The notes: a model not told the origin generated them from the letters alone. 64,000 nt of DNA from Propioniciclava soli (GCF_014858005.1 NZ_JACYOT010000001.1:124001-188000), one strand, 5' to 3'; shown: positions 34,401-44,108, counted from the first letter of the stretch. Numbers and translations: made by a program.

Positions 34401-34433
34401 CCGCCGCCACCCGTGAGACACGGGTGGCGGCGG
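34401..34433. terminator. Bidirectional terminator after the lanA array
   Basis: CCGCCGCCACCCGTG (34401-34415) and CACGGGTGGCGGCGG (34419-34433) form a perfect 15-bp stem with an AGA loop. It lies between the convergent lanA4 and glycogen phosphorylase genes and could serve both. Confidence 0.85.
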
Positions 34434-34464
34434 TGGTCGTTCGCCGCTCGCGCGGCGGTCGGGC

Positions 34465-37026
34465 TCAGATGACGGGCTGGGTGTGCCAGATCCGCTTGAG
34501 GTAGTCGCGCATCGAGCGGTCGGAGCTGAAGAAGCCGCTGCGGGCGACGTTCAGCACGGCCGAGCGCGTCCAGGAGTCGACGTCGGCGTACTTCTCCTCG
34601 ACCTTCGCCTGGGTGGCGAGGTAGGAGTCGAAGTCGGCCAGCACCATGAAACGATCGTTGTGCACCAGGTTGGTCACGACCGAGTCGAACAGGTAACGGT
34701 CGCCGTCGGAGAAGTGACCCGACCAGATCAGGTCCAGCGCCGCCTTCAGGCGGGGGTTGCTCTCGTAGTACGTCCCCGGGTGGTAGCCCTGCGCGCCCAG
34801 CTGCGCGACCTCCGGCTCGCTCATGCCGAACAGGAAGAAGTGCTTGTCACCCACCAGTTCGCGGATCTCGACGTTCGCGCCGTCGTCGGTGCCGATCGTC
34901 AGGGCGCCGTTGAGCGCGAACTTCATGTTGCCCGTGCCGGACGCCTCCATGCCGGCCAACGAGATCTGCTCGCTCAGGTCGGCGGCGGGGATCAGCTTCT
35001 CGGCCAGCGTCACGTTGTAGTTGGCGGGGAAGGCGACCTTGAGGCGTCCCTCGAGAACGGGATCGTCGTTGACGATCGCGGCCACCTTGTTGATGAGGTG
35101 GATCGTGTCCTTCGCCATCTTGTAACCGGGCGCCGCCTTGGCGCCGAACACGACGGTGCGCGGCGTCAGGTCGGACGCGGCGATCGCGCCGGAGTGCACC
35201 TGCTCGTACAGCGACACGATGTGCAGCAGCTTGAGCGACTGGCGCTTGTACTCGTGCAGGCGCTTGACCATCACGTCCAGCAGGTGCCCGTCGGGCAGCT
35301 CGATGCCGTCGCGCTGGGCCAGCAGGTCGGTGAGCCGCGTCTTGTTCCAGGCCTTGGCCGCGCGGAACCGCTCGCGGAAGTCCGGGTCGTCGGCGTAGGG
35401 CTCCAGCTCACGCAGCCGCTCGAGGTCGGTGACCCAGCCCGAGCCGATGGTGTCGGTGATGAGCTCGGAGAGCTTCGGGTTCGCCATGCGCACGAAGCGC
35501 CGTGGCGTGACGCCGTTGGTCACGTTGGTGAACTTGTCGGGGTAGAGCTCGGAGAAGTCCGGCAGCACCTTGTCGCGCAGCAGCTGGCTGTGCAGTTCCG
35601 CCACACCGTTCACCTTCGTGCCCGCCACGGTGGCCAGGTAGGCCATCCGGACGCCGCGCGAGGGGTACTCCGCGATGATCGACATGCGACGCGCGCGCAG
35701 CTCGTCACCGGGGAAGGCCTCCCGCACGCGGGCGAGGAACTCGTCGTTGATCTGGTAGATGATCTCGAGGTGGCGCGGCAGCAGCCGGCCGAGCAGCTCG
35801 GTCGACCAGATCTCCAGCGCCTCGGGCAGCAGCGTGTGGCAGGTGTACGCGAAGCACTGCTGGGTGACCTCCCACGCCTCGTCCCAGTCGAAGCCGTGGT
35901 CGTCGACCAGGATGCGCATGAGCTCCGGCACCGCGATCACCGGGTGGGTGTCGTTGAGCTGGAAGTGGATCCGCTCGGGCAGCCGGTGGAGGTCGAAGCC
36001 CTCCTCGAGCTCGTTGTCGATGAAGTCGCGCAGCGAGCAGGCCACGAAGAAGTACTGCTGCTGCAGGCGCAGCTCCTTGCCCTGCGGCGTGGAGTCCTCG
36101 GGGTAGAGCACCTTCGAGATGTTCTCGGCGAACGTCTGTGCCCGCACGGCGTCCGCGTAGTCGCCGGAGTTGAAGATCTGGAGGTCGAACGCCTGCGTGG
36201 CCTGGGCGCTCCACAGCCGCAGCGTGTTGACGCGGCCGTTCAGGTAGCCCGGCACCATGTAGTTGTAGGGGACGCCGAGCACGTTCCACTCCGGCACCCA
36301 CCGGGTGCGCGCGGTGCCCGCGGCGTCGGTGTACTTCTCGGTGTGACCGCCGAAGTGCACCGTCACGGACGCCTCCGGGTGCGGGAACTCCCACGGCGAG
36401 CCGAGCGCCAGCCACGTGTCCGGCTGCTCGACCTGGCGTCCGTCGACGAAGGTCTGGCGGAAGATGCCGTACTCGTAGCGGATGCCGTACCCGATGCACG
36501 GCACGTTCATCGTGGCGAGGGAGTCGATGAAGCACGCAGCGAGCCGGCCGAGGCCGCCGTTGCCGAGGCCGGGCTCGACCTCCTGGGCGCGGAGCGTCGC
36601 GAGATCGAGGCCGCAGAGCTCGAGGCCGCGCTGGGCGATGTCGCCGAGGTCGGTGGCCAGCAGCGCGTTGCCGAGCTGGCGGCCGAGCAGGTACTCCGCC
36701 GAGAGGTAGCCGACCGTCTTGGCCTGCGACTCGCGGGTCTTGCGCCCGGTCTCGAGCCAGCGGGCCATCAGGTAGTTCTTCACCGTGCTGGCGAGCGCGA
36801 GGTACTGGTCGTTGATCGAGCTGCGGGACAGCGCCACACCCTGGTTGGTGTTGAGCTCGTGCAGGAACTCCTTGACGAACCCGTCCACCGAGAAGGGCGG
36901 CGGGGAGACGGGCGCCGTCGCCAGCGGGTGGCTCGGCGTGCTGCTGGGGCCGTACACGCGGTGATCGGTCGACGGGGACTCGTCCGCAGTGGGAGCCGGC
37001 CCGGACGTCTGGATGTAATCAGGCAT
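34465..37026 (-). CDS. glgP: Glycogen/alpha-glucan phosphorylase
   Basis: An 853-residue GT35 phosphorylase of the bacterial GlgP type. Motifs: VEPGLGNGGLGRLAACFIDSL (substrate and PLP-phosphate region), QLNDTHPVIAVPELMRIL, TNVTNGVTPRRF, VKRLHEYKRQSL, and the PLP-lysine block EASGTGNMKFALNGA. It releases glucose-1-phosphate from storage glucan. The N-terminal tail of about 55 residues is Ser/Pro-rich. Start at 37026 was chosen from GAGG just upstream, with short spacing. No other glycogen gene is adjacent. It stands between lanA4 and the S9 peptidase and is unlikely to belong to the lanthipeptide cluster. Confidence 0.93.
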   Translation of the reverse strand: MPDYIQTSGPAPTADESPSTDHRVYGPSSTPSHPLATAPVSPPPFSVDGFVKEFLHELNTNQGVALSRSSINDQYLALASTVKNYLMARWLETGRKTRESQAKTVGYLSAEYLLGRQLGNALLATDLGDIAQRGLELCGLDLATLRAQEVEPGLGNGGLGRLAACFIDSLATMNVPCIGYGIRYEYGIFRQTFVDGRQVEQPDTWLALGSPWEFPHPEASVTVHFGGHTEKYTDAAGTARTRWVPEWNVLGVPYNYMVPGYLNGRVNTLRLWSAQATQAFDLQIFNSGDYADAVRAQTFAENISKVLYPEDSTPQGKELRLQQQYFFVACSLRDFIDNELEEGFDLHRLPERIHFQLNDTHPVIAVPELMRILVDDHGFDWDEAWEVTQQCFAYTCHTLLPEALEIWSTELLGRLLPRHLEIIYQINDEFLARVREAFPGDELRARRMSIIAEYPSRGVRMAYLATVAGTKVNGVAELHSQLLRDKVLPDFSELYPDKFTNVTNGVTPRRFVRMANPKLSELITDTIGSGWVTDLERLRELEPYADDPDFRERFRAAKAWNKTRLTDLLAQRDGIELPDGHLLDVMVKRLHEYKRQSLKLLHIVSLYEQVHSGAIAASDLTPRTVVFGAKAAPGYKMAKDTIHLINKVAAIVNDDPVLEGRLKVAFPANYNVTLAEKLIPAADLSEQISLAGMEASGTGNMKFALNGALTIGTDDGANVEIRELVGDKHFFLFGMSEPEVAQLGAQGYHPGTYYESNPRLKAALDLIWSGHFSDGDRYLFDSVVTNLVHNDRFMVLADFDSYLATQAKVEEKYADVDSWTRSAVLNVARSGFFSSDRSMRDYLKRIWHTQPVI

Positions 37027-37184
37027 GTCCTCAAGCCTAGGGGTGTTGTGTGACGGCGAAGTCACGCGAACGCCCCCCGACTGCCGACGTCGGTGTGGGT
37101 TTCCATCTGTTTCCTCCGGAGAGCGGTTGCCACCGGGGGTGAGGACGCCGCGCGCGCCGGCCCGGCGTCCCCCAGGCCCGCGAC

Positions 37185-39314
37185 TCAGCCCTGCGCCGGT
37201 GCCCCCAGGACGTCCGGCAGCGTTGGCGTCCGGCCGTGGACGTGCTCGCCGACGAACCCCAGCACCACCTCGTACCAGACCTTTGCGTGCTGGGGCTGCA
37301 GGATCCAGTGGTTCTCGTCGGGGAAGTACAGGAAGCGGTGCGGGCTCTGGCCGTGGGCGTCGGCCGGCAGGCCGGACGCCGACAGCAGCTCCCACCACAG
37401 CCGCAGCCCCTCGCCGATGGGCACCCGGTAGTCCTTGTCGCCGTGGATCACCAGCATCGGCGTGGTGATCTGCCCGACGAAGCGGTGCGGCGAGTGCGCC
37501 TCGGCGAGGCCGCCCATCTCGCGCGACCAGTAGAAGGGGGCATCGGTGGTGGGGCCGAACTGGTCCAACGCCCACAGGCTGGCGTGGGTCACGATGGCCG
37601 CGAACCGGTCGGTGTGCCCGGCGATCCAGTTGGCCATGTAGCCGCCGAACGAGCCGCCCATCGCCACCGTCCTCGACCCGTCGATGTCGTCGCGCGCCTC
37701 GGTGGCGTCCGTGATCGCCAGCAGGTCGGTGTACGGCGCGTCACCCCACGCGCCCCAGCCGCGCTGGAGGAAGTCGTACCCGTACCCCGTGCTCAGCGCC
37801 GGGTCGGGCAGCAGCACGGCGTAGCCCTGGGCAACGGCGTTCCACGGCGTCCACCGCCAGCTCCAGGCGTTCCACGAGCCCACCGGGCCGCCGTGGATCC
37901 ACAGCAGCAACGGGGCGGGGGCGTCCGCCGAGGCCCCCTCGGGCAGGCAAAGCCAGGCCCGCACCCGGACGCCGTCCGCGGCGGTCGTCTCCACCTCGGT
38001 CAGCGTGCCGGGCAGGTCGGGCCGCTCGACGGGGTTGGGCAGCCGCGTCGCGCCGGCGGCGTCCAGCCGCACGACCTCGCTGGGGTAGGCATAGCTCGAC
38101 CGGACGCCGACGACCGTCCCGTCGGGCCCAATCGCGGCCGCCGAGTAGGCCGCCTCGTCGGTGAGCCGGGTGACCTCACCGGAGCCGGCGTCGACGCGGA
38201 ACAGCGGGCCCCGGCCGTCCTCGTCGGCCTGCACCAGCACCGCGGAACCGTCGGGGTACCAGGCCAGCGGGTGGGGCCACTGGTCCCAGGTCTCGGCGAG
38301 CGGCGTCACGGCGCCCGAGGCCACGTCCAGCAGGGCGAGGTGCACCGTGGTGGCCGTGTCGCGGGTGCCGCGGCGTCCGGTGGTGATGACGGCGCGGGCG
38401 CCGCCTCGGCCAATGGGCCCCGGTGCGTGGTGGACGTCGTCGTCGCCGGCCACGATCTCCCGCGTCGTGCCCGCCGCGACGTCGATCAGCACGATGCCGT
38501 CGTTGCGCGCGCCCTGCGCGACGGCGGTCGTGACACCGGCCAGCGCGAACGACCCGTCGGGCGCGACGTGCAGCCCGCCGCCGCGCAACCGCGCCCCCAG
38601 GCCCCGGGTCAGCAGGCGCAGCCGCTTGCGCGGCCCCGCGTCGACCGTGCCCGGCAGGTCGGGGTCGGTCGGGGGATCGTCCGCGTCGGTGTCGTCTGCG
38701 GCCGGCTGGGGCTCGTCGGCGGGGGCGTCCTCCACCGCGAACACGTGCGGGGCGTCCGGGCCGAGGTCGGCGTCCCAGTACCGCACCTGCGCGTCGGTGT
38801 GCAGGATGGCCGCGACCTTCTTCTCCTTGCGCAGCGCGCGCGCCTGCGCGTCCGTCTTCTCCGGGTCGTCCGACGCCTCGGCGACCGGCAGCAGGCCGGC
38901 GACCACCAGGACGCCACCCTCGCGCCCGGTGTGCACGGACTGGACGCCGCCCGGCCGCGACACCACCAGGCGGGCCTCGCCGCCCGCGGCGGGAATCATC
39001 CACAGGGCGGGCACCGGGTCGTCACCGTCGGCGTCCGGGTCGGGCCGCGCGCTGATGAAGTACAGGTTGCCGTCGGCGTCGTACGCGGCGCCGGACTCGC
39101 CCTTGGCCGAGCGCGTCACCCGGCGCGCGGGCTGCTCCCCGGTGGGGTCCAGCTCCCAGATGGCGTTGGCGTACCGGGTCTTCTTCGCGTCCAGCGTCGA
39201 GACGATGGTGGCGATGCGACGCCCGTCGGGGCTGAGGGCCAGCCCGTTCACCCGCGGGTGGGCGATGAAGTGGTCGAGGTCGTGGAACGGCGTCTGCGGC
39301 CGGCGGTGGCTCAT
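37185..39314 (-). CDS. S9 family (prolyl oligopeptidase/acylaminoacyl) peptidase
   Basis: A 709-residue serine peptidase: an N-terminal beta-propeller (LALSPDGRRIATIVS and further blades) and a C-terminal alpha/beta-hydrolase domain. The domain has WIHGGPVGSWNAWSWRW, the nucleophile elbow TVAMGGSFGGYMANWI (Ser in GGSFGG), the Asp region LVIHGDKDYRVP and His in FPDENHWI. It looks cytosolic. Such enzymes release N-terminal amino acids or cut after Pro in short peptides. Some class III lanthipeptide clusters use a prolyl oligopeptidase as leader protease; here the gene is 2.9 kb from lanA4 on the other strand, so that role is only a possibility. An alternative ATG lies at 39323. Confidence 0.88.
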   Translation of the reverse strand: MSHRRPQTPFHDLDHFIAHPRVNGLALSPDGRRIATIVSTLDAKKTRYANAIWELDPTGEQPARRVTRSAKGESGAAYDADGNLYFISARPDPDADGDDPVPALWMIPAAGGEARLVVSRPGGVQSVHTGREGGVLVVAGLLPVAEASDDPEKTDAQARALRKEKKVAAILHTDAQVRYWDADLGPDAPHVFAVEDAPADEPQPAADDTDADDPPTDPDLPGTVDAGPRKRLRLLTRGLGARLRGGGLHVAPDGSFALAGVTTAVAQGARNDGIVLIDVAAGTTREIVAGDDDVHHAPGPIGRGGARAVITTGRRGTRDTATTVHLALLDVASGAVTPLAETWDQWPHPLAWYPDGSAVLVQADEDGRGPLFRVDAGSGEVTRLTDEAAYSAAAIGPDGTVVGVRSSYAYPSEVVRLDAAGATRLPNPVERPDLPGTLTEVETTAADGVRVRAWLCLPEGASADAPAPLLLWIHGGPVGSWNAWSWRWTPWNAVAQGYAVLLPDPALSTGYGYDFLQRGWGAWGDAPYTDLLAITDATEARDDIDGSRTVAMGGSFGGYMANWIAGHTDRFAAIVTHASLWALDQFGPTTDAPFYWSREMGGLAEAHSPHRFVGQITTPMLVIHGDKDYRVPIGEGLRLWWELLSASGLPADAHGQSPHRFLYFPDENHWILQPQHAKVWYEVVLGFVGEHVHGRTPTLPDVLGAPAQG

Positions 39315-39397
39315 GGGCACCATCTTGGCCGCCGCGGCCCCACAGGCAAGTCGCGAGGCGGGCGAACCGGTCCGCTCGGTCAGGGACGGTGGGTCGG

Positions 39398-40282
39398 TCA
39401 GGCCGGCGGGGCGGGGGGGCGCAACGCCGGTGCGCGGACGCCGGCGCGCCGCAGCGCCTCGGTCGAGCGCTCCAGCAGGTCGCGCTGCACGCCCCACTGC
39501 TGGTTCGGTGCCGTCTTGGCGAAGATGCGGAGGGTGGCGGCCCCGTCGGCGACGGCGTCCACCCCTGCGACCGTGGGCTTCTCCAGCAGGACGCCCTGCC
39601 AGCGCGGGTCGGCGTAGACGGCGTCCACCACCTCCTGCAGGACGTCGATGGCCCGCGCCGCATCCTCGTCCCAGGCGATGGGGACGCCGACGCTGCCGGT
39701 CGACCAGCCCTGGGACTGGTTGCCGATGCGCACGATTTCGCCGTTGCGGACGTACCAGACCTGGCCGGTGGAGTCGCGCAGCCGCGTGACGCGCAGGCCG
39801 ACCTCCTCGACCGTGCCGGTCACCTCCCCGGTGTCGATCAGATCGCCGACGCCGAACTGGTCCTCCAAGATCATCAGGATGCCGGTGATGTAGTCCTTCA
39901 CCAGCGACTGGGCGCCGAACGCGATGGCCACGCCACCGATGCCGGCCGACGCGAGCAGCGGGCCGAGCGGGATGCCCAGGATGCTCAGGATCGTCAGCAC
40001 GATGAGCACGAACACCACCACGTCGAGGGCGTTGCGCAGCACCGAGCCGATCGTTTTCACCCGGGCGACGTGGCGCGCGTCGTTCGCGCCGCTGACCTCG
40101 CGCAGGATCTGCTCGGCCCGCCCCGTGACGCCCTCGCGGCGCCGGTCGGCCGTGTGCAGGGACGCCGCGACCCCCAGTTTGATCGCTCGGGCCACGACCA
40201 GCCGGCCGATCCCGGCGACGACGAGCACGGTGAGGATCTCGAGGGCGGTTTCCGGCCAGGTGAACGTGATGAGCGGCGTCAT
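39398..40282 (-). CDS. Small-conductance mechanosensitive channel (MscS family)
   Basis: A 294-residue MscS-like channel: three membrane helices, the last being the pore helix ASAGIGGVAIAFGAQSLVKDYITGI, then the beta domain starting EDQFGVGDLIDTGEVTGTVEEVGLRVTRLRD and the soluble vestibule. It releases solutes on osmotic downshock. The last 25 residues are Ala/Pro/Arg-rich. It is divergent from the Dpp operon. Confidence 0.9.
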   Translation of the reverse strand: MTPLITFTWPETALEILTVLVVAGIGRLVVARAIKLGVAASLHTADRRREGVTGRAEQILREVSGANDARHVARVKTIGSVLRNALDVVVFVLIVLTILSILGIPLGPLLASAGIGGVAIAFGAQSLVKDYITGILMILEDQFGVGDLIDTGEVTGTVEEVGLRVTRLRDSTGQVWYVRNGEIVRIGNQSQGWSTGSVGVPIAWDEDAARAIDVLQEVVDAVYADPRWQGVLLEKPTVAGVDAVADGAATLRIFAKTAPNQQWGVQRDLLERSTEALRRAGVRAPALRPPAPPA

Positions 40283-40418
40283 GCCCCCATTGTCGGGCCG
40301 GCCAGGCACCCTGCCTGCCGGCGACCGACGCCAAATCGTGATCCGGACGAAACCTCGAGTGTCGGACGCCGCGGCTAGGGTGCCACGCATCCGATTCCCC
40401 GATCCTGAGGTGAACCCC

Positions 40419-42119
40419 ATGAGCACCCTGCACCGCCGGACCCTGTTCGGCATCTCCGCCGTCGCCGCCGCCGGCACCCTCGCCGGGTGCGCCCAGAGCC
40501 AGCGCACCCCGGACTCCGCCAGCACCAGCGCCGGCCAGCCGGGCAGCACCGGCACCACGGCCGAGACGTTCATCTTCGCCGGGTCCTCCGACCCGGTCAT
40601 GCTCGACCCGGCGATGGCGTCGGACGGCGAGACGTTCCGCATCGCCCGCCAGATCTTCGAGGGCCTGGTGACCGTCGAGCCCGGCTCCACCGAGCTGGCG
40701 CCCCTGCTCGCGACGGAGTGGACGAGCTCCGACGACGGCCTGGCGCACACGTTCACCCTCAAGGAGGGCGTGACGTTCCACGACGGCACCCCGTTCAACG
40801 CGGACGCCGTGGTCGCCAACTTCGAGCGCTGGGCCAACTGGAGCGGCATCAACCAGAACGAGAACATCACCTACTACTACGGCAAGCTCTTCCGTGGTTA
40901 CCGCAACCCCGAGGACGGCGCCGAGCCCGGCATCTACGACCGCTGCGAGACCAACGGCGACAACGAGGTGACGGTGCACCTCACCGCGCCGTTCGCGTCC
41001 TTCGTGGACGCGATGACGCTGCCCGCGTTCTCCATGCAGTCCCCGTCGGCGATGGAGCAGTACAACGCCGACAACACCCAGGGCACCGTCGACGACCCGC
41101 GCTTCTCCGAGTACGCGACGGCCCACCCGACCGGCACCGGCCCCTTCACGTTCGAGAGCTGGGACCGCGGCCAGCAGGTGACGCTCGTGCGCAACGACGA
41201 CTACCACGGCGAGGCCGCGCAGGTCAGCCGCGTCGTCGTCCGCATCATCTCCGACGCCCGCGCCCGCACCCAGGAGCTCCAGGCCGGCAACATCGACGGG
41301 TACGACCTCGTGGCCCCCGCCGACATCCAGGTGTTGAAGGACGCCGGCTTCCAGGTGCTCAACCGGCCCGCCTTCAACATCTTGTACCTCGGCATCAACC
41401 AGAACGTGAACCCGGCGATGCAGGACATCCGCGTCCGCCAGGCGATCAACCACGCGATCGACAAGGACGCGGTGATCAGCCAGTCGCTGCCCGAGGGGTC
41501 CATCGCGGCCATCGAGTACATGCCGGACTCGGTGAACGGCTACAACCCCGACGTCACGCAGTACGCCTACGACCCCGACCGGGCGCGCGAACTCCTCGCC
41601 GAGGCCGGTCAGGCCGACCTCACGCTGCGGTTCGCCTACCCGACCGGCGTCTCGCGGCCCTACATGCCCACGCCGGAGGACACGTTCGTCGCGATCCGCG
41701 CCCAGCTCGAGGCCGTGGGCATCACGGTGGAGCCGGTGACGGCCCGCTGGAGCCCCGACTACCTGGACATGGTGCAGTCGGATGCCGGCATCGACCAGCG
41801 CGACGTGCACTTCCTCGGCTGGACGGGTGACTACAACGACCCGGACAACTTCATCGGCGTGTTCTTCGGCCAGCACAGCAACGAGTGGGGCTTCGACAAC
41901 ACCGAGCTGTTCACCGCGCTCGCCGAGGCCCGCCAGCTCGCGACCGCCGACGAGCAGGAGGCCCGCTACGCCGAAATCAACCAGATGATCGCCGACTTCG
42001 TGCCGGGCGTGCCGATCGCGCACCCGGCCCCGTCGCTGGCGTTGGGCCCCGGTGTCGAGGGCTACGAGCCGAGCCCGGTGCAGGACGAGGTCTGGAACAC
42101 GATCACCATCACGCGTTGA
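40419..42119 (+). CDS. Dpp-type ABC transporter solute-binding lipoprotein
   Basis: A 566-residue SBP family 5 protein. The N terminus RRTLFGISAVAAAGTLAGC ends in a lipobox (LAGC), so it is a membrane-anchored lipoprotein, with a Ser/Thr-rich tether. Family marks: VMLDPAMASDGETFRIARQIFEGL, LKEGVTFHDGTPFNADAV, ATAHPTGTGPFTFESW and DIRVRQAINHAIDK. It binds peptides or other oligomers for import. It is the first gene of a complete five-gene operon (A-B-C-D-F). GAGG precedes the ATG and a TAGGGT box at about 40374 is a candidate -10. Confidence 0.9.
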   Translation: MSTLHRRTLFGISAVAAAGTLAGCAQSQRTPDSASTSAGQPGSTGTTAETFIFAGSSDPVMLDPAMASDGETFRIARQIFEGLVTVEPGSTELAPLLATEWTSSDDGLAHTFTLKEGVTFHDGTPFNADAVVANFERWANWSGINQNENITYYYGKLFRGYRNPEDGAEPGIYDRCETNGDNEVTVHLTAPFASFVDAMTLPAFSMQSPSAMEQYNADNTQGTVDDPRFSEYATAHPTGTGPFTFESWDRGQQVTLVRNDDYHGEAAQVSRVVVRIISDARARTQELQAGNIDGYDLVAPADIQVLKDAGFQVLNRPAFNILYLGINQNVNPAMQDIRVRQAINHAIDKDAVISQSLPEGSIAAIEYMPDSVNGYNPDVTQYAYDPDRARELLAEAGQADLTLRFAYPTGVSRPYMPTPEDTFVAIRAQLEAVGITVEPVTARWSPDYLDMVQSDAGIDQRDVHFLGWTGDYNDPDNFIGVFFGQHSNEWGFDNTELFTALAEARQLATADEQEARYAEINQMIADFVPGVPIAHPAPSLALGPGVEGYEPSPVQDEVWNTITITR

Positions 42120-42122
42120 CGC

Positions 42123-43145
42123 ATGCTGCGCTTCGTCGTCCGGCGGCTGCTGCTGCTGGTTCCGGTGCTCTTCGGGCTGAGCCTGCTGCTGTTCGCCTGG
42201 CTGCGCGCGCTGCCGGGTGACCCGGCGCGCGCGCTGCTGGGGGACCGGGCCACGCCCCAGGGCATCGAGCGCCTCAACGCGCAGTACGGGTTCGACCAGC
42301 CGCTGCCCGTGCAGTACGTGCGTTACATGGGCCAGCTGCTGCAGGGGAACTTCGGCAACAGCCCGCGCACCGGCCAACCGGTGCTGGCCACGTTCGTGGA
42401 GCGCTTCCCCGCCACGGTGGAGCTCTCGGTGGCGGCGCTGCTGTTCGCGGTGGTGGTCGGCATCCCGCTCGGGTATTTCGCGGCCAAGCGAGCGGGCGGC
42501 GTCCTCGACCTGGTGGCCGTCGGCAGCTCGCTCGCGGGCGTCGTCATCCCGGTGTTCGTGCTCGCCTACCTGCTGAAGGTGGTGTTCGCGATCGGGCTGC
42601 CGGGCCTGGACTGGCTGGCGGTGCTGCCGCCGTCGGGGCGTCAGGACGTGCGGATCAACGCCACCCACATCACCAACTTCTACGTGCTCGACGGGTTGAT
42701 GACACGGGAGTGGGACGCGGCGTGGGACGCCGTCCGCCACCTCATCCTGCCCGCGCTGGCGCTGGGGTCGATCCCCCTGGCGGCCATCACCCGCATGACG
42801 CGGGCGTCGGTGCTCGAGGTGCTGGGCGAGGACTACGTCCGCACCGCCCGCGCCAAGGGCCTGGCCCGGGGTCTCATCACCCGCCGCCACGTCCTCAAGA
42901 ACGCCATGCTGCCGGTCATCACGATGATCGGCCTGCTCACCGGGCAGTTGCTCTCCGGGGCAGTGCTCACCGAGAGCGTGTTCGCGTTCAACGGCATCGG
43001 CAGCTACCTGTTCGACGCCATCGCGACGCTCGACTACGCCGTGCTGCAGGGCTTCATCCTGTTCATCGCGCTGATCTACGCGCTGGTGAACCTGGTGGTC
43101 GACATCGTGTACGGCCTCTTCGACCCGAGGATGCGTGTGCGATGA
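42123..43145 (+). CDS. Dpp-type ABC permease, DppB-like
   Basis: A 340-residue permease with six helices: LRFVVRRLLLLVPVLFGLS at the N terminus, TGQPVLATFVERFPATVELS, and the EAA loop EDYVRTARAKGLARGLITRRHVLKNAMLP. It ends normally (LFDPRMRVR), which makes a useful contrast to the stop-less paralogue at 50877. It forms the pore with the DppC-like protein, whose ATG overlaps its stop. Confidence 0.92.
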   Translation: MLRFVVRRLLLLVPVLFGLSLLLFAWLRALPGDPARALLGDRATPQGIERLNAQYGFDQPLPVQYVRYMGQLLQGNFGNSPRTGQPVLATFVERFPATVELSVAALLFAVVVGIPLGYFAAKRAGGVLDLVAVGSSLAGVVIPVFVLAYLLKVVFAIGLPGLDWLAVLPPSGRQDVRINATHITNFYVLDGLMTREWDAAWDAVRHLILPALALGSIPLAAITRMTRASVLEVLGEDYVRTARAKGLARGLITRRHVLKNAMLPVITMIGLLTGQLLSGAVLTESVFAFNGIGSYLFDAIATLDYAVLQGFILFIALIYALVNLVVDIVYGLFDPRMRVR

Positions 43146-44104
43146 CCTCCGTGACCCCCGCCTCGTTCACGCCCGACGAGGGCCTGCCCCGGCCGCAGTC
43201 GCTGGTGGACGCCATGGGTCCGGCCCTGGACGCCCAGGAGACCGGCACCAGCCTGTGGGCCGGCGCGTTCCGGCGGCTGCGCCGCGACCCCTCGGCCATC
43301 GTGGGGGCCGTGATCGTGACGATCTTCGTGCTCGTCGCGGTGTTCGCACCCGTGCTCGCGCCCTACGAGCCGGCCCGCACCCAGTGGGCCAACCAGATCA
43401 CCCCGACCACGCTGCCGCCGTTCTCGGCCGAGCACCCGCTGGGGCTCGACTCGTTCGGCTCGGACTTCCTCACCCAGCTCATCCACGGCGCCCGGCAGTC
43501 GCTCATCATCGGCATCGTCTCGACGCTGCTCGGCCTCGCCGGTGGCGCGCTGCTGGGTGGCCTCGCCGGCGCTTTCGGCGGGTGGGTGGACACGCTGGTG
43601 ATGCGGATCGTCGACATCCTGTTGTCCATCCCCGCCCTGCTGCTGGCCGTCAGCGTGGCGGCCATCGTGGGGCGGCGTCCCGAGGCGCTGATGATCGCGA
43701 TCGCAGCCGCCCAGGTGCCGATCTTCGCGCGGCTGCTGCGCGGCTCGATGCTGCGCCAGCGGGGGCAGGACTACGTGCTGGCCTCCACGTCGCTCGGGCT
43801 GCGGCGGCGCACGATCGTGATGGCGCACGTGCTGCCGAACTCGCTGGGGCCGGTGATCGTGCAGGCCACGCTGGTGCTGGCCACCGCGATCATCGAGGTG
43901 GCCGCGCTGAGCTACCTGGGCATGGGCTCGCCCGACCCGACGGTCGCCGAGTGGGGTCGCATGCTGGTGCGCGGCCAGGAGCGGCTGCAGTCCTACCCGC
44001 ACCTGACCCTGTTGCCGGGCCTGTGCATCGCCGTGACCGCGCTGGGGTTCACCCTGCTCGGGGAGGCCCTGCGCGAGGCCCTCGACCCGAAGTCGCGGAG
44101 GTGA
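43142..44104 (+). CDS. Dpp-type ABC permease, DppC-like
   Basis: A 320-residue permease with the DppC N-terminal module (RRLRRDPSAIVGAVIVTIFVLVAVFAPVLAPYEP) and EAA loop QDYVLASTSLGLRRRTIVMAHVLPNSLGP. ATG at 43142 overlaps the previous stop (ATGA). It pairs with the DppB-like permease. Confidence 0.92.
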   Translation: MTSVTPASFTPDEGLPRPQSLVDAMGPALDAQETGTSLWAGAFRRLRRDPSAIVGAVIVTIFVLVAVFAPVLAPYEPARTQWANQITPTTLPPFSAEHPLGLDSFGSDFLTQLIHGARQSLIIGIVSTLLGLAGGALLGGLAGAFGGWVDTLVMRIVDILLSIPALLLAVSVAAIVGRRPEALMIAIAAAQVPIFARLLRGSMLRQRGQDYVLASTSLGLRRRTIVMAHVLPNSLGPVIVQATLVLATAIIEVAALSYLGMGSPDPTVAEWGRMLVRGQERLQSYPHLTLLPGLCIAVTALGFTLLGEALREALDPKSRR

Positions 44105-44108
44105 GGCC

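Noticed and set aside
34465-37026. Glycogen phosphorylase as part of the lanthipeptide cluster
   Set aside because: Opposite strand, separated by a perfect terminator, and a standard housekeeping enzyme.
37185-42890. Very long open frame on the minus strand through the MscS and Dpp genes
   Set aside because: Only 37185-39314 has recognisable protein; the rest is antisense to well-conserved genes and open only because of high GC.
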